Shown here: positions 8,976 through 26,979 of the stretch, piece by piece
Position numbering within the stretch: position 1 is the stretch's first letter
Layout: each line of letters starts with the position of its first letter
Assembly (NCBI GenBank): GCA_963573385.1
Contig: CAUYLG010047227.1
Coordinates: 1-64,000 of the forward strand
Direction of reading: 5' to 3'
DNA: 64,000 nt
Source: Cacajao melanocephalus
Taxonomy: Eukaryota; Chordata; Mammalia; Primates; Pitheciidae
Notes under the pieces: generated by a model
Database searches by the model: none
The model's input: the letters and a program-made list of their open reading frames with translations, nothing else
Told to the model about the DNA's origin: nothing
Made by a program: the position numbers and the translations under genes

Positions 8976-10116
8976 GGGAAACCGTTGCGCCCCATTTTCC
9001 AGCTGCCATCTGTACCAAAGTGGGTTGGCTTTACAGAGCTTCTAGGACTCTGCACAAAGGAACTATGTCTTCAGCAAGTTCTCTTCGTATTCAGTGGAAA
9101 ATGAGGGCACTGGCCTCGCTGAGTTTCTGGAAGCCTGTGATTTGGTGTCCGACATGCTTGGCAGCCCCTCTGGCCTCAAAGGCATGACAGTCTGGGAGGC
9201 AGGCGGAGTGGAGCAGGTCTCAAAAAATCCCGCCTTCTCGCCCTCCAGAAACCCAGGAGTTTCAGACTGTGGTTTCCTTGCTCAGGCATCAGGGCCTGGG
9301 GAGCTGCCAGGAGCCTTTCAACCCTCCCGCCTTGCGAGCCTGGCTGGGATTGTGTAAGAGCCCCCCACGCCTGCTCCCTCAGCACGCCCAGGCCTGCCCG
9401 TTCCCCTGGGTAGCTGTGCCAGAGACCCGGCTCCTGGTACCCACACAGGTCTGGCCATCCTGGGAGGTTCTTGCCTGGTAGGGAGAGAGTGGAGAATGTC
9501 TCATAAGGTCCCAGGCCTGCCCCCAAACCGATTCTAAGGCCTGCAGAGCCGGGGTGTTAACCTAGGGAAGGAGGCTGGGAGAGGTGAGTGTGCAGTGGGC
9601 ACGGACGCCACTGCCCCCTGGACGGCAAAAGGCCATTGTGCCAGTCTTTGACTCCTTGCACACGTGCTCCTTCAGATTCCCTGTAAGAATCCTCTGCCTG
9701 CCTGTGTCCGTTCCTGGCCCTCTTCCCTGGTTCCCTCCATGCATGTGCACCTATTTGCATAGCTCGTGTGATGGGTATTTTGCTTAAGCTCCTGTTACGG
9801 TTCATGAGTGGGTGGGCCCAGCAGCACAGCGTGGTCAGGCCCAGGTGCTAGCTGGGGAGCACATGAGCAGGCACACACGGGGTGCCCTGCCTGTGAATGC
9901 CCGCAAGAGTGCTGCACCGAAGGAAAGGTTAGACACCACTATGTGACCTTCTGCCACACGGCCCCACGTGGGAGCCCAGACCTGGAGCCCCAAGTAGGCA
10001 CCAAGGAGGGCCTGTGTGCCCATGCCCAGCCAGGAGGCCCAGGCCTGGTAAGCGCAAGGGTGAGGAGGCCAGGCGCTGCAACATCCTGATGCTTACCCTT
10101 TCCTCTTCCCCATTAA
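8976..10116. other. Single-copy, moderately GC-rich stretch
   Basis: No exon, RNA gene or repeat is recognised. Small reading frames on both strands show no family resemblance. CACGTG occurs at 9661 and near 9966, which is weak evidence on its own. Confidence 0.5.
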
Positions 10117-11426
<1,310 letters not shown>

Positions 11427-11710
11427 GCAGCATTGGGCAGACACCTGTCATCCACTTTGCTGCTGGCATGGTCTCAGCATTCCCACTTGCTAAAAGGAGA
11501 GAAGAATATGGCCCAGCGCCCGGAGAGAGAGCAGTACAGCTGTTTGTCCCCACTCTGACCTGGCTGTTCACAGGGCTGCGATGCTGAGGCACACAGTCCC
11601 TGACTAAGACATATTTTTGAGACCCCGGAGTATTAATCACTTTGGTATGAATCAGTCTCCTCTTGGGCTGTATGCGATACATGGGAGGTTCCCTCAATTA
11701 AGATTTTTAG

Positions 11711-12863
<1,153 letters not shown>

Positions 12864-13246
12864 ACCCCAGCTTTCAAAGCTTTCAGCTTCATGGAGACTG
12901 TCGCCTGGCAGTAGTAGGGCTTCCTCATGCTTTGTGTCAGTCCCAGCCGCTCCCCTCTCAGGTCCCTTAGACCCAGCCACAGCGGGACAGGGAGCTCGTG
13001 GCCTGCAGGATTCACTCCTGGGCTTGATTGACACTGGTCCTAAACAGGTCCCTTTACTTCCCACACCTCGTTCCCCTCATCCAGGGCTGACTTGAGCGCA
13101 GATTTCTGAGCATGGATGGCTGTGTCGGCACCGGCCTCCCTGCAGGCCCTGTGAGCTGGGCGTGGGCAGGGGCAGGCATGATTCCGTCCTCTACTCAGCG
13201 TGGCCTTGAGCCTTGCATATCCAGGTACACTTCATAAGAAACGATC

Positions 13247-13751
<505 letters not shown>

Positions 13752-14329
13752 ACGATCAATTCTGTTGCTCTGATGTTCCGTTAAGTCCCTTTCCCTGGGT
13801 GTCGAGACCTACGCCATGGCAGAGTGGTAAGAGAAGAGAAAAAATGAATATACTCCAGTTACACCGAGCACCCCTGCAGCAGGAGGAGATGGGAAGAGCC
13901 TCCTTTTACAGATGGAGATGCTGGGGCCAAAATGGAGGCCTGATTTGCCCAAGGTGACCAGCAGAGTGGCCCTGGTCAGGAACTGACCCCTGGTGACCCT
14001 GGCTGCCAGGTCTCCAGGCCACACACCCTGCCTTCCCTTGAATGATGGGGGCCCTGGGTGACACCAGCTCTGAAAACGCAGAGACCAGTGCAGGTAAGAG
14101 CAGCCAGAAGTGCTTTCTGGAGCAAACTGGGTTGAAGGGAGAGGGCAAGGGCTAGAGCCTGGCCAGCTCCAAGCAGAGAGATTCCAAGTGTGATTCCACC
14201 TGGGTGCACAGCAATGGGGTTAGAACCCAAAGACCCACCCCACTGGGGGCCCAGTGAATGACCACAGTCATGGCGCTAGCACCCTGAAACAGAAGCAGCA
14301 GAGAGACCACCAGTGAGAATGATGACAGC

Positions 14330-14330
<1 letters not shown>
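13752..14330. other. Single-copy stretch
   Basis: No gene or RNA is recognised. The sequence is purine-biased with short unrelated reading frames. Confidence 0.5.
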
Positions 14331-15275
<945 letters not shown>

Positions 15276-15302
15276 AACAGTTTTCCTTTATTTCATTGTA
15301 CG

Positions 15303-15424
15303 TATTTGAGATGGGGGGTCTCATTTTGTTGCCCACACTGATCTTGAACTCCTGGCTCAAGCAGCCCTCTCACCCGGGCCCCACAAAGTGCTGAGATCAC
15401 AGGTGTGAACCACTGTGCCCTGCC
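15303..15424 (-). mobile_element. Old Alu monomer (FRAM/FLAM-like)
   Basis: TTTGAGATGGGGGGTCTC to CACTGTGCCCTGCC is a diverged single arm. Confidence 0.75.
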
Positions 15425-15436
15425 AGGAGTTTTCTT

Positions 15437-15580
15437 TTCTTTTCTTTTCTTTTTTAATTTTTAAAAAGATGGGGTTTCACCATGATGGCCAGGCTGGTCT
15501 TGAACTCTGACCTCAGGTGATCCACCCACCTCCGCCTCCCAAAGTGCTAGGATCACAGGCGTGAGCCACCGCGCCCGGCC
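15437..15580 (-). mobile_element. Alu fragment with (TTTTC)n head
   Basis: The TTTTC repeat at 15433-15452 is an expanded tail. GATGGGGTTTCACCATGATG to GAGCCACCGCGCCCGGCC is the left-arm portion of an Alu. Confidence 0.88.
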
Positions 15581-15612
15581 AATGAAGGCTTCTTCTTGGG
15601 GAGATTTTCAGC

Positions 15613-15747
15613 GCTTTTTTTTTTTTTTTTAGAGACAGGGTTTCACCATGTTAGTCAGGCTGCTCTCAAACTCCCGACCTCAGGTGATCCGCCTGCCTCA
15701 GCCTCCCAGAGTGCTGGGATTACAGGCGTGAGCCACCGCGCCCGGCC
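15613..15747 (-). mobile_element. Alu fragment
   Basis: T17 then AGAGACAGGGTTTCACC to CCACCGCGCCCGGCC; half-length. Confidence 0.9.
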
Positions 15748-16315
15748 TGGAGTTTTATTTTCACAAACTGAGACACTCATTCTCCAACAGATGCCTCAAA
15801 GATGGTATGAGGGTAGGCAGGGTGTCCCAGATGAGTGATTTCTCGTTGTAAAGCAAGACTTTTCTGGTAGGACCTGGCGAACTGGGCAGGACATTTTGCA
15901 ACTGTTTGTTGCCAGGGGTTCGTCAGAAGGCCTACTAAAGACGTGCTCCCAGGGTGTTCTCTTGAGATTTTTCATGACATCAGTAGATAATTGGTAACAT
16001 CTGCCTTGAACGCATTTCCAGGCTAACCTATCCCATGGCCTTGCTCCAGCGCTGCACCAGGAAGTACTGCATTGCACAATGTTCCTTTTAAGGGGACCCG
16101 CAGGACAAATTCTCTCAGGTCTCAGCACCCGCAGGACAATGTGACTCCATGTTTAGAAGCACAGGCTCCGGGTGGCCCCTTCTGTGAGTGGGGCAAGAGC
16201 CCCTCCCAGAACTGGGCTCCTCGCCTGCTTCGGTGTAATGGAACTGAGTCCTCAGGCAAGCGTGTGACCCTTGTGAGCCGCTTCTCATGTGTAAAACACA
16301 CAAATAATAACCTCC
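15748..16315. other. Single-copy stretch
   Basis: No gene, RNA or repeat is recognised. Confidence 0.5.
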
Positions 16316-16972
<657 letters not shown>

Positions 16973-16974
16973 TG

Positions 16975-17261
16975 GCTGGGCGCGGTGGCTAACGCTTGTA
17001 ATCTCAGCACTTTGGGAGGCCGAGGCTGGTGGATCACGAGGTCAGAAGTTTGAGACCAGCCTGGCTAACATGATGAAACTCCGTCTCTACCAAAAATACC
17101 AAAACTAGCTGGGTGTGGTGGCGAGCGCCTATTATCCCAGCTTCTCAGGAGGCTGAGGCAGGAGACTCACTTGAACCCAGGTGGCGGCAGTTGCAGTGTG
17201 GCCACTACACTCCAGCCTGGGTGACAGAGCGAGACTCCGTCTCAAAAAAAAAAAAAAAATC
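16975..17261 (+). mobile_element. Alu, full length
   Basis: GGCTGGGCGCGGTGGCTAAC to CCGTCTCAAAA with A15. Confidence 0.94.
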
Positions 17262-17264
17262 TTG

Positions 17265-17560
<296 letters not shown>

Positions 17561-18394
17561 TGATAAACACCAGCAACTTATTATAACCAGGAAAAGCTGG
17601 ACTTGTGAGTAACTTGTTTCCTTTTTTTCTTTATAAAGCCTCCAGGTATTGTAACTGGTCCCCTTTCCTTCTCTGTCTTGGCTGTCAGAACCTCAGTGCC
17701 AGCTGCCAGTTGCAGCTCTCGCTTCCGTAGCCTCCAGGAGGCTGACAGGACTAACCCTATCTCCGACTTCTTTCCTACCCTATTTTCCTTGGTCCAGCAA
17801 CTTCAGTTATTTTTCTCCTGTTGTCCTTTAGGTATTTCTACAAACTTTAGGACTGAGGCCTAAATTAATTAAAGTGGTAGTAAATTAAACAAACTAGAGC
17901 CTTTTATACCCAGGGCAGTTTCTCACAGGTTATGTCATTTGAGCCTCATGCCAATCAAGGCAGGTGTCCCCATTTCACACAAGAGGAAGTCAAGGCTGCC
18001 AGAGGGAATTGGTAGGGGTGGGGACCAAACCTGGCTTTGCCCCTGTCCTGGCTTTGTACCCTGGCTTTGACCCTGTCCTGGCTCCATGGGTGGCTGCCCC
18101 CACTCATGAAGCCCTTCCCACTGTCCCCCGCCTGGACATACCTTGGTGACTATGCGGTCACCTCCATCTCACCTTCCATTTCCCCAGTATCATTCTCCGG
18201 CCTTTTGAGGGACCTTTCCAAGAGATGATGGCGTTCCCTCCATTATTGAAGGCTGAATGAGAAACCAGCCACCCCCTGCACGGCCCCCACAACATCTACT
18301 CCAAATGGTTCTGATTGGCTTTCCCTCACGGGCCAGACAGGAATGTCCCTGGGAGTGGCAGCATGCTGCTCCGTCTTAAGGAAGTGTCGTCCCG
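17561..18394. other. Single-copy stretch with a MIR remnant and a short tandem repeat
   Basis: About 17.90-18.01 kb resembles a minus-strand MIR (GTGTCCCCATTTCACACAAG, GAGGAAGTCAAGG). At 18031-18085 a 30-bp unit (CTGGCTTTGCCCCTGTCC...) occurs almost twice. No gene is recognised. Confidence 0.55.
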
Positions 18395-20279
<1,885 letters not shown>

Positions 20280-20618
20280 CTCAGTTCCACTGGAGGCATT
20301 TCATGTGGTCCAATTCCTTTCCCAATAACAGAGAGGGAACAGAGAGGGATTGTGGAGCTAACCTAGTCCCACTGCCCACCATGACAGGCATGACTCCTCC
20401 ATAGCACCCTTCAGGGCTCACCTGCTCTCAGTCTGGACACCTGCACACCAGGGCGAGCACGCAGCCATGCACCCACACCTGGGACATCAAAGCACAGCCT
20501 GCTCATGAGAAAACCCTGCCTCCTCATGAGTGCAATGCGGGCCTCTCCCATCAACCACCAGATCCTGGGGGTCAGGGGAGGCCCCAGCTTAATTTTAATT
20601 TCTCTCAGTCTCTGTTTC

Positions 20619-20928
20619 TTTTTTCCTTTTTTTTTTTTTTTTCCTGAGATGGAGTCTTGTTTTGTTGCCCAGGCTGGAGTGCAGTGGCGTGCTCTCGGCT
20701 CACAGCAACCTCCCGCCTCCCGGGTTCAAGAGATTCTCCCACCTCAGCCTCCTGAGTGGCTGGGATTACAGGTGCACACCACCACACCCAGCTAATTTTT
20801 GTATTTTTAGTAGAGATGGGGTTTCACTATGTTGGTCAGACTGGTCTCGATCTCCTGACCTCAGATGATCCACCCGCCTCTGCCTCCAAAAGTGCTAAGA
20901 TTACAGGCGTGAGCCACTGCACCTCACC
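20619..20928 (-). mobile_element. Alu, full length
   Basis: T-rich tail then GAGATGGAGTCTTG to GAGCCACTGCACCTCACC. Confidence 0.94.
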
Positions 20929-23640
20929 TCTCCATTTCTCTTTGTAAAGGTGGGATTGGGATGAGAAAAAAGGTACTTTGCAGACTGTAAACTGCTGTAT
21001 AGATGCTATTTATCATGATGAAACCATTTAAGACCAATTACAGAGCTACACATCAAGGGTTGTAGAACAATGCCAGGAAAATTGCACACATATGTGCTAA
21101 GGAGGCCTGGAGGAAGAGTACTCTGAGCCAAGCTCTGCTGTGGTGCCTGCATTTGGGTGGCATCTCTATGCCCTGCATTCTCTGCACAAGATAAATGCCT
21201 CAGAGCCAGCACAGGGGCAGGGGACTGGCCTCACATGACCTGAGGACGTCTGACTCAGAGACAGGATCACACAGCTCACAGACAAGGCCAGGTTTGGAAT
21301 TCAGGTCTTTTGGCCTCAAAACGTGAGAGCTTTTCACACTGTCACCTCAGTAGGCCAGTTTTCAAGCTGGAGACAGGGAAACATGAGAGCAGATGTGAGC
21401 GACGCGGGTGAAGCGAATGTCTGCCGTGGGGAAGGGCAGCTGTGCCTTCATGCACTCATCAGCACATGCTCACTGAACACCTGCCTCCACTGGAGGAACT
21501 GAACATTCTGGGGACCACGAAGGGAGTGGGGTGGGTTCCTCAGGGCTTTTGTGGCTAGGTCCAAGGGGCTACCTCCCTCAGCCTTGTTACAGGCTGCCAA
21601 GGGCCGGCTTTTCTGCAAGAGCAGACCTCTGGTTTTCATCAACACCAGTTAGTGGATCCCAGAGCTTCAGCTGAGGGGGGCAGAAAGATGCAGAGATGGG
21701 GGAAGGAGGACAAGGGGGCCTCCCTTGGGTCACCCAAGGTGCCAGGGGACTCAGAGAGTAGGAGATGGAGCCTGGCAGAGTGGGCCAGGCCTGCGTGCAG
21801 GAGGGCCTGGCGGATGGAGGCAGCGGACCAGTGGGAGGGGGCAGGGATGGGCTGATGAATAGACGATGAATAGCAGGTGGACCGGCAGCCAGGGCCGCTC
21901 TGGGCACCAGCCGCCTGCTCCCAGACGCTGGCCAGGCCAGTGGGCTGGGGGCAGGGATGCCATGGGCCTCTGTTGTGGGTGAGGTTATGGTCATGAATCA
22001 CTTGCCAGCCCCAGAAGCCTGCAGGCCTCAGCACTTGCTCCCTGAGGATCAGCTAATTCACTTGGAGTAAGGCCGGTGCTAATGAAGGCCCATGTACCTA
22101 AGGACGCCCCAGCCCTGCAGAGCCCCCTGTACTGCTGAACTCCTAGCAACGGACCCTAAGACAGTGGACAGGACCCCCTCCCTGCCACAGGCTTGGCCAG
22201 CTCCCTGCCTGCCCTGCGGGGGGGGCCAGAAACATCCCTGAGGGAGGGGAGACCCAAAACCCTTGGTCTGATGAAGCTGGGAGAGGAGAGGCAGTGCAGG
22301 CACCCCCTCTTGAACTGCACAGAGCCTAATTATGGAAGCAACTGGGAAGGAGACTGGGGGGGGGCGCTGGTGGGTGGGGAGGGCAGCCTCGTCCTTCCCT
22401 GGTGGAAGGAGGAGGAGGAGGAACCTCATTCAGCCAAGGCCCATCGCCAGGTCCAGAACTTGGCCCTACCAGGAATAGAAACTCAAGTCCCAAGAAATGA
22501 ACCACTTAGAAAACAAGGCCGGGCACCTCGCCAGTCTCTCCCTGATGCTGGCTGTTGGCTGATGGCACAAGTGTGGCATTCCTGGGCTGGCCCTGCCCCC
22601 TTCCGGTTCTTGTACCGGGCTTTAGTGAACACATACTATGTGGCTCCCTGCTGGGGTCCTCACACCGTCCCAAAGGCTCAACCAGGAAAACACTCAGCAC
22701 ATAATGATCACCAAGGCGAAAGCAGCCAGCGTGCACCCACCTTGGCCTGGCCCATACCCAGGCTCCGCATGCACTGCCTTGTTTGTTCCCAGCCCCACCT
22801 GCAAGGCAGGGACTGCTAAAGATGTCTGTTTAACAGATAAGAAAACTGAGGCTGCGCCAAAGGCTCTTAACTTGTAAGTAGCAGAGGTGGGTCTTCAGTG
22901 ACTCCCATGCATAACCTCCAAGGCTCCAAGTTGCAGTGAGAGGGTGAAGGGGGGTGCTGAGAGGTGAAGCCAGAAAAGCTGGGCACTGAGATGGAGAATA
23001 CTGAGGGGCTTGCCCTTGGGGTTCTCAGCTCCCATTTCGGTGTCTGGAAGCCCCTCCCCACCTCCCACCATGGGACAGCTCATTAACAAGCTCTCAAGGG
23101 GACAATGGGGAGGCCAGAGGGCAAGCACCCTTGGCCCCTTGGGCTGTACTGTGAGGGGTGGGGGATTGCAGGGCTCTGGGGGGTTCACGGTCCTGCCTGG
23201 AACAAGCGTGAGTGATAGGTGAGCTCTCCACCCTTGTGGTGGCTGCTGTCCTGGTGCTGGGCACCTGCCTCGAGCCTGGGTCCTCGAGCCCAGGTCCTCT
23301 CACTGCTCCATAGCCCCCAGGCTCATCTCCGGGGCTGAGATGAGCGCAACCGCAACCGAACAGGCCCTGCAGGACTCTCGGTCCCCAGGCACAGTCTCAG
23401 GTGGTCCCCAGGCGCAGCCGCTTCCCAGGAGTTGGGGGATGGTGAAACAAAGGGGACCTGGCTTGGGAGGGCAGGGGGCAACCATGTGCTCCCTCCCAGC
23501 CCCCCACCCTCCAGTGGTGGGGCCTGTAGGGATGGGGCCTAGAGCGCCCTCTGCCGGCCTGGGGGCTCCTTGAGGGAGGAGGTGGCAGCTCCAGGTGTCT
23601 GATCAGCAGTTCCTCTTCCAGCACCTGAGACCTGGCCAGG
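20929..23640. other. GC-rich single-copy block with old MIR pieces
   Basis: This is an unusually Alu-free stretch for this window. A MIR remnant is plausible at about 21.21-21.35 kb (CACACAGCTCACAGACAAGG). A second, at about 22.80-22.91 kb (TAAGAAAACTGAGGC, CTTGTAAGTAGCAGAGGTGG), is also on the minus strand. Reading frames of 100-208 codons look compositional. No gene is recognised. Confidence 0.5.
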
Positions 23641-23870
23641 TGTATGCCAGTGTGTGCCTGTGCGTTCTGTGTATGTGCCTGTATGTGAGCGGGTCTGTGT
23701 GTGCGTGTGGCTGCTGATGTGTCCAGGAATGCCTGTGTCTGATGTGCACGCCCTGTGCCTGTGAGTGTGAATCTGTGAGCATGCGTCTGTGTCTCCTGCA
23801 TGCACTGCCTGCATTTTTTTCTCTGTGCGTTTGTGTGGGTGCATGTCTGTGTGAGCGTGGGTGTCCGCCT
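23640..23870. repeat. Degenerate GT-rich low-complexity tract
   Basis: Plus strand is rich in TGTGTGCCTGTGCGT-type words with C and A interruptions. It looks like an old, decayed (TG)n or minisatellite. The complementary strand gives artificial His/Thr-rich frames. Confidence 0.75.
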
Positions 23871-25378
23871 GGCCTTGGCCCTGTGGGGTGTGAATGGACA
23901 CAGGCTGAGGCCGGGGAGGCTGCATGGCCTCACTTACCTGAGCCTGACTTGGGGACAACCTGACTGAAAATTGGAGGGAAACTAGGAAGAGGGCAGAGTG
24001 GTCCGCCAGCCACTGTGACATTTATTCAGTGCCTACAAGGAGAAAGGGAGGACAATGTAGGGCTCAGCTCTGTCCCCTAAGGAGCTTTGCATGTGAGAAG
24101 TCCAAATCCAGCATGATAATTAGCTCCCCTGGAGGTGCCTGCAAAACACAAGGCATCCTGGGGTCCCTAGATGGCCCGCAACAATCCTAGAAGGCTCCAT
24201 GGAGGAGGCAGGCCCGCCTGGAGGCTTGAGGGGGAGGTAAAGCCTTGGACAGACAGATAAGTTGGTTGAGGAAGGAGAGGAGCGCCCAAAGGGCTCAAGG
24301 CACAGGAAAGCAGCGAATGGGAGAGGTGGGAGGACAGGGCCCCCTGGGAGTCCAGTGGTGAGAAGCAAAGCCAGAGCTTCACGGCGGGCCGGGCACAGGG
24401 GCCCCCATGCTGCCTGGTGGGGAAGGGTCACAGAAGAAGTCTGAGTGGGGGTGAGGGTAGACTGGGGGTCCTTGGCCTCCTGCCAACACCCACAGATGGG
24501 TGTGTGGCTCCGACTTAGGTAGCCCTGCCTGCCCAGGCGCACCGGAGGCCAGGTTGCCCAGGGCACAGGCTGGCCACAGACACTCTCACCTCCGGGTTCA
24601 GGGGCCTGCTCGGCAGCAGCCCAGGGTGCAGGCTCATCCCAACTCCCCCTTCCAAGGCCCAGCAGTGCCCATGCTGCGCCAGCTGCGGTGGCCTCTGGGC
24701 GCTCTTGTGCCATCAATGCCTCCTCTGTGGCCTCGGAGGGTGGGCCGGGTAAGGCCTGGGGCCCCAGCCAGCTCAGTCCCCTCTCCGGGTGGCACTGGGC
24801 TGGCCTCTTTGGCACTGGCCTTGGGGTCCTAAGTGGGCATGCTCCATCCTTAGGGCCTGGTGGCCTGAAAGCCCTGCAGTGAGCTGGGCCCTGTGGTGGC
24901 TTGTGAAATCCAGCCCAGGGAAAGCATCCCGAACAAACACTCATCCAGGCACACCAGGGTGGGCACATGCGCACACGTTCAGGCATGGGAGGAAAACTTC
25001 TACACTCCAGCATGCCTTTCCTATCAAGTCCCAATCGCCCTCTAGAACCCGGCGTGCTGCTGGCTCCTTGCCCCCAGCCGCCTCTTCCCTGGTGGTACCC
25101 AGGCCTCTCTTAGGGCTCTGGAGCCCCTCATGCTGGTTACTGGTCTGCCTCGGGGGGGCCGTTGCTCAAACCTCCCCCATTCCTGCTCATTCACGTGCCC
25201 ACTCAGGCCAAGTCCCTCCCCTCAATGCCTTGTGCCACACTTGGGCTCAAGGACACATACTGTTTGTGGCCCCAGTTGTGTGACCAGTGCCAGGCACGGC
25301 CCCTCAAGAGCCCACCGGTGCTCACTGTGGACACCACTGCCCCCAATGCCCAGGAGGGGAAGTGAGCAAAGGTGCCCA
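23871..25378. other. GC-rich single-copy block with a 304-codon minus-strand frame
   Basis: A frame at 24120-25034 (minus) is open for 304 codons without repeats. It is Pro/Gly/Ala/Trp-rich, has no motif I recognise, and has no clear promoter, so I do not call it a gene. Nothing else is recognised. Confidence 0.4.
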
Positions 25379-25530
25379 TTTATTTTTTATTTTTATTTAT
25401 TTATTTTATTTTTAGAGATGGGGTTTCTCCATGTTGGTCAGGCTGGTCTCGAACTCCCGACGTCAGGTGATCTGCCCGCCTCAGCCTCCCAAAGTGCTGG
25501 GATTCCAGGTGTGAGCCACTGCACCCAGCC
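25379..25530 (-). mobile_element. Alu fragment with (TTTA)n head
   Basis: An ATTTATTTATT tract then GAGATGGGGTTTCTCC to GAGCCACTGCACCCAGCC. Confidence 0.88.
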
Positions 25531-26814
25531 AAAGGTGCCCATTTCTGACACGTTGGGGCTACCCTTCTGACTCAGGAACCTGAGTTCCTATCCAGGCCGC
25601 CCTTCCTCCCCACAGCAGTTCCTTCCAGGACAGCTCTGCCTACGTTATACTATCCCACCCTCCCAGAAACAGGGACAGGCCATCATGTTACCCCAAATCA
25701 CAGCTGCCTAGCTGCCCACAACAGCTCAAGCACAGGTAGGAACCAGGCCTGGGTTCCAGCTGCCCCTATGGGAGGGCATCGCTCCCTGAATGCATACCCC
25801 TCTGGCTTCCTCTCACTGTCCTGTGGCCACGGTCCCCCTCCTGCTCTGTCTCTCTGGTGGCTCCTTGCTCAGCATCTTCTGTGGCTCCTCATAACCCCAG
25901 GATTAACTACTTGCTTGGCATTGAAGGCCCCTGCATCACCTGGCTGCAAGCCTCTCCTCTCCGTCCCCTTCCCCTCCTCCTCCTCTCCCTCCTCCCCCTC
26001 TTCCCCTCCCTCTGCCCCTCTCTCTCCCCCTTTTCTCCTCCCCCCCTCCTCCTTGCTGTGTGCCTCTCCCCCAACCTCTCTCATTGCCACCCCATTCTCC
26101 CACTTCCCGCCCCTCCTGTCTCACTCTGGCCTTGAGATGGCGGTGAGCAGCTAAAAAGGCACCTAAGGGAACCATCCTGCTCCCCAATCATGCTCTGCCC
26201 AGGGCAGAGCTCCTGGTTCACACAGAGGGGTTTCCTCCCTGCTGCTCCCCCTGCAGCTCAGCCCCTGGCTTCTCAGGCACCGGCCCCAGCAGAAGCCCAC
26301 CGAGGCCTCTGAGGTGTGCAGGCTGCCATGGTCCTCTGCTGTCCTTGGGGCCTAGTGCCAAGCTGACCCTCTCCTGGAGCAGGTGTTGGCAGGGAGCTCA
26401 AGCAGCGAGGGAACTAGGAGGCAGCGCAGTGGGGAGGGTACCAGAGCTGCCATCCCCTCTCGGCACCACCTCTCACGGCCCCTGGGAGCCGTTGCTAGGC
26501 TGGCACCCAGCAGCAGCAGGAGCACGTGCTCTCAGTCTCCGCTCTCGGTCTCCGCATGCACAGCCTGTCAGCTGCGCCCACAGCCCACACGGCAGAAGCC
26601 AGCCTCCGGCATGGGGCAGCTCTTTGCCCGGGGGGATGCCAACAGGCTAGTCAGACTGTGGGGACTGGGGGTGCACGCACAGATGAACAGAGGAGGGCCC
26701 TGGGGTCACAGAAAGGGAAACCCTTCCACGACTCTTCAGGCAGGTGGGGGTGAGCAAATGGGGGGGTTCCCACTCCTGACACCCCGAGGGGCCCGGCTGG
26801 TCTTCCTTAGCTTG
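25531..26814. other. Single-copy block with a polypyrimidine tract
   Basis: Bases 25955-26115 are almost pure C/T (CCTCC and CTCTCC words), a possible non-B DNA or minisatellite remnant. No gene is recognised. Frames through the tract are Ser/Pro/Leu- or Glu/Gly/Arg-rich by composition. Confidence 0.55.
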
Positions 26815-26979
26815 TTTTTTTTTTTTTTTCTTCTCAGAGGTAGAGTCTTGCTCTGCTGCCTAGGCTGGAGTGCAATGGCACACTCGTGGCTCACTGTAGC
26901 CTCCAACACCCCAGGCTCAAGTAATCCTCCTGCCTTGGCCTCCCAAGCTGCTGGGACTACAGGCGTGTGTCACTGCAAC
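26815..26979 (-). mobile_element. Old Alu fragment
   Basis: T-run then AGGTAGAGTCTTGCTC to CAGGCGTGTGTCACTGC; diverged and one arm only. Confidence 0.8.

Noticed and set aside
23539..24021. His/Thr-rich 160-codon minus frame
   Set aside because: It arises from the GT-rich low-complexity tract.
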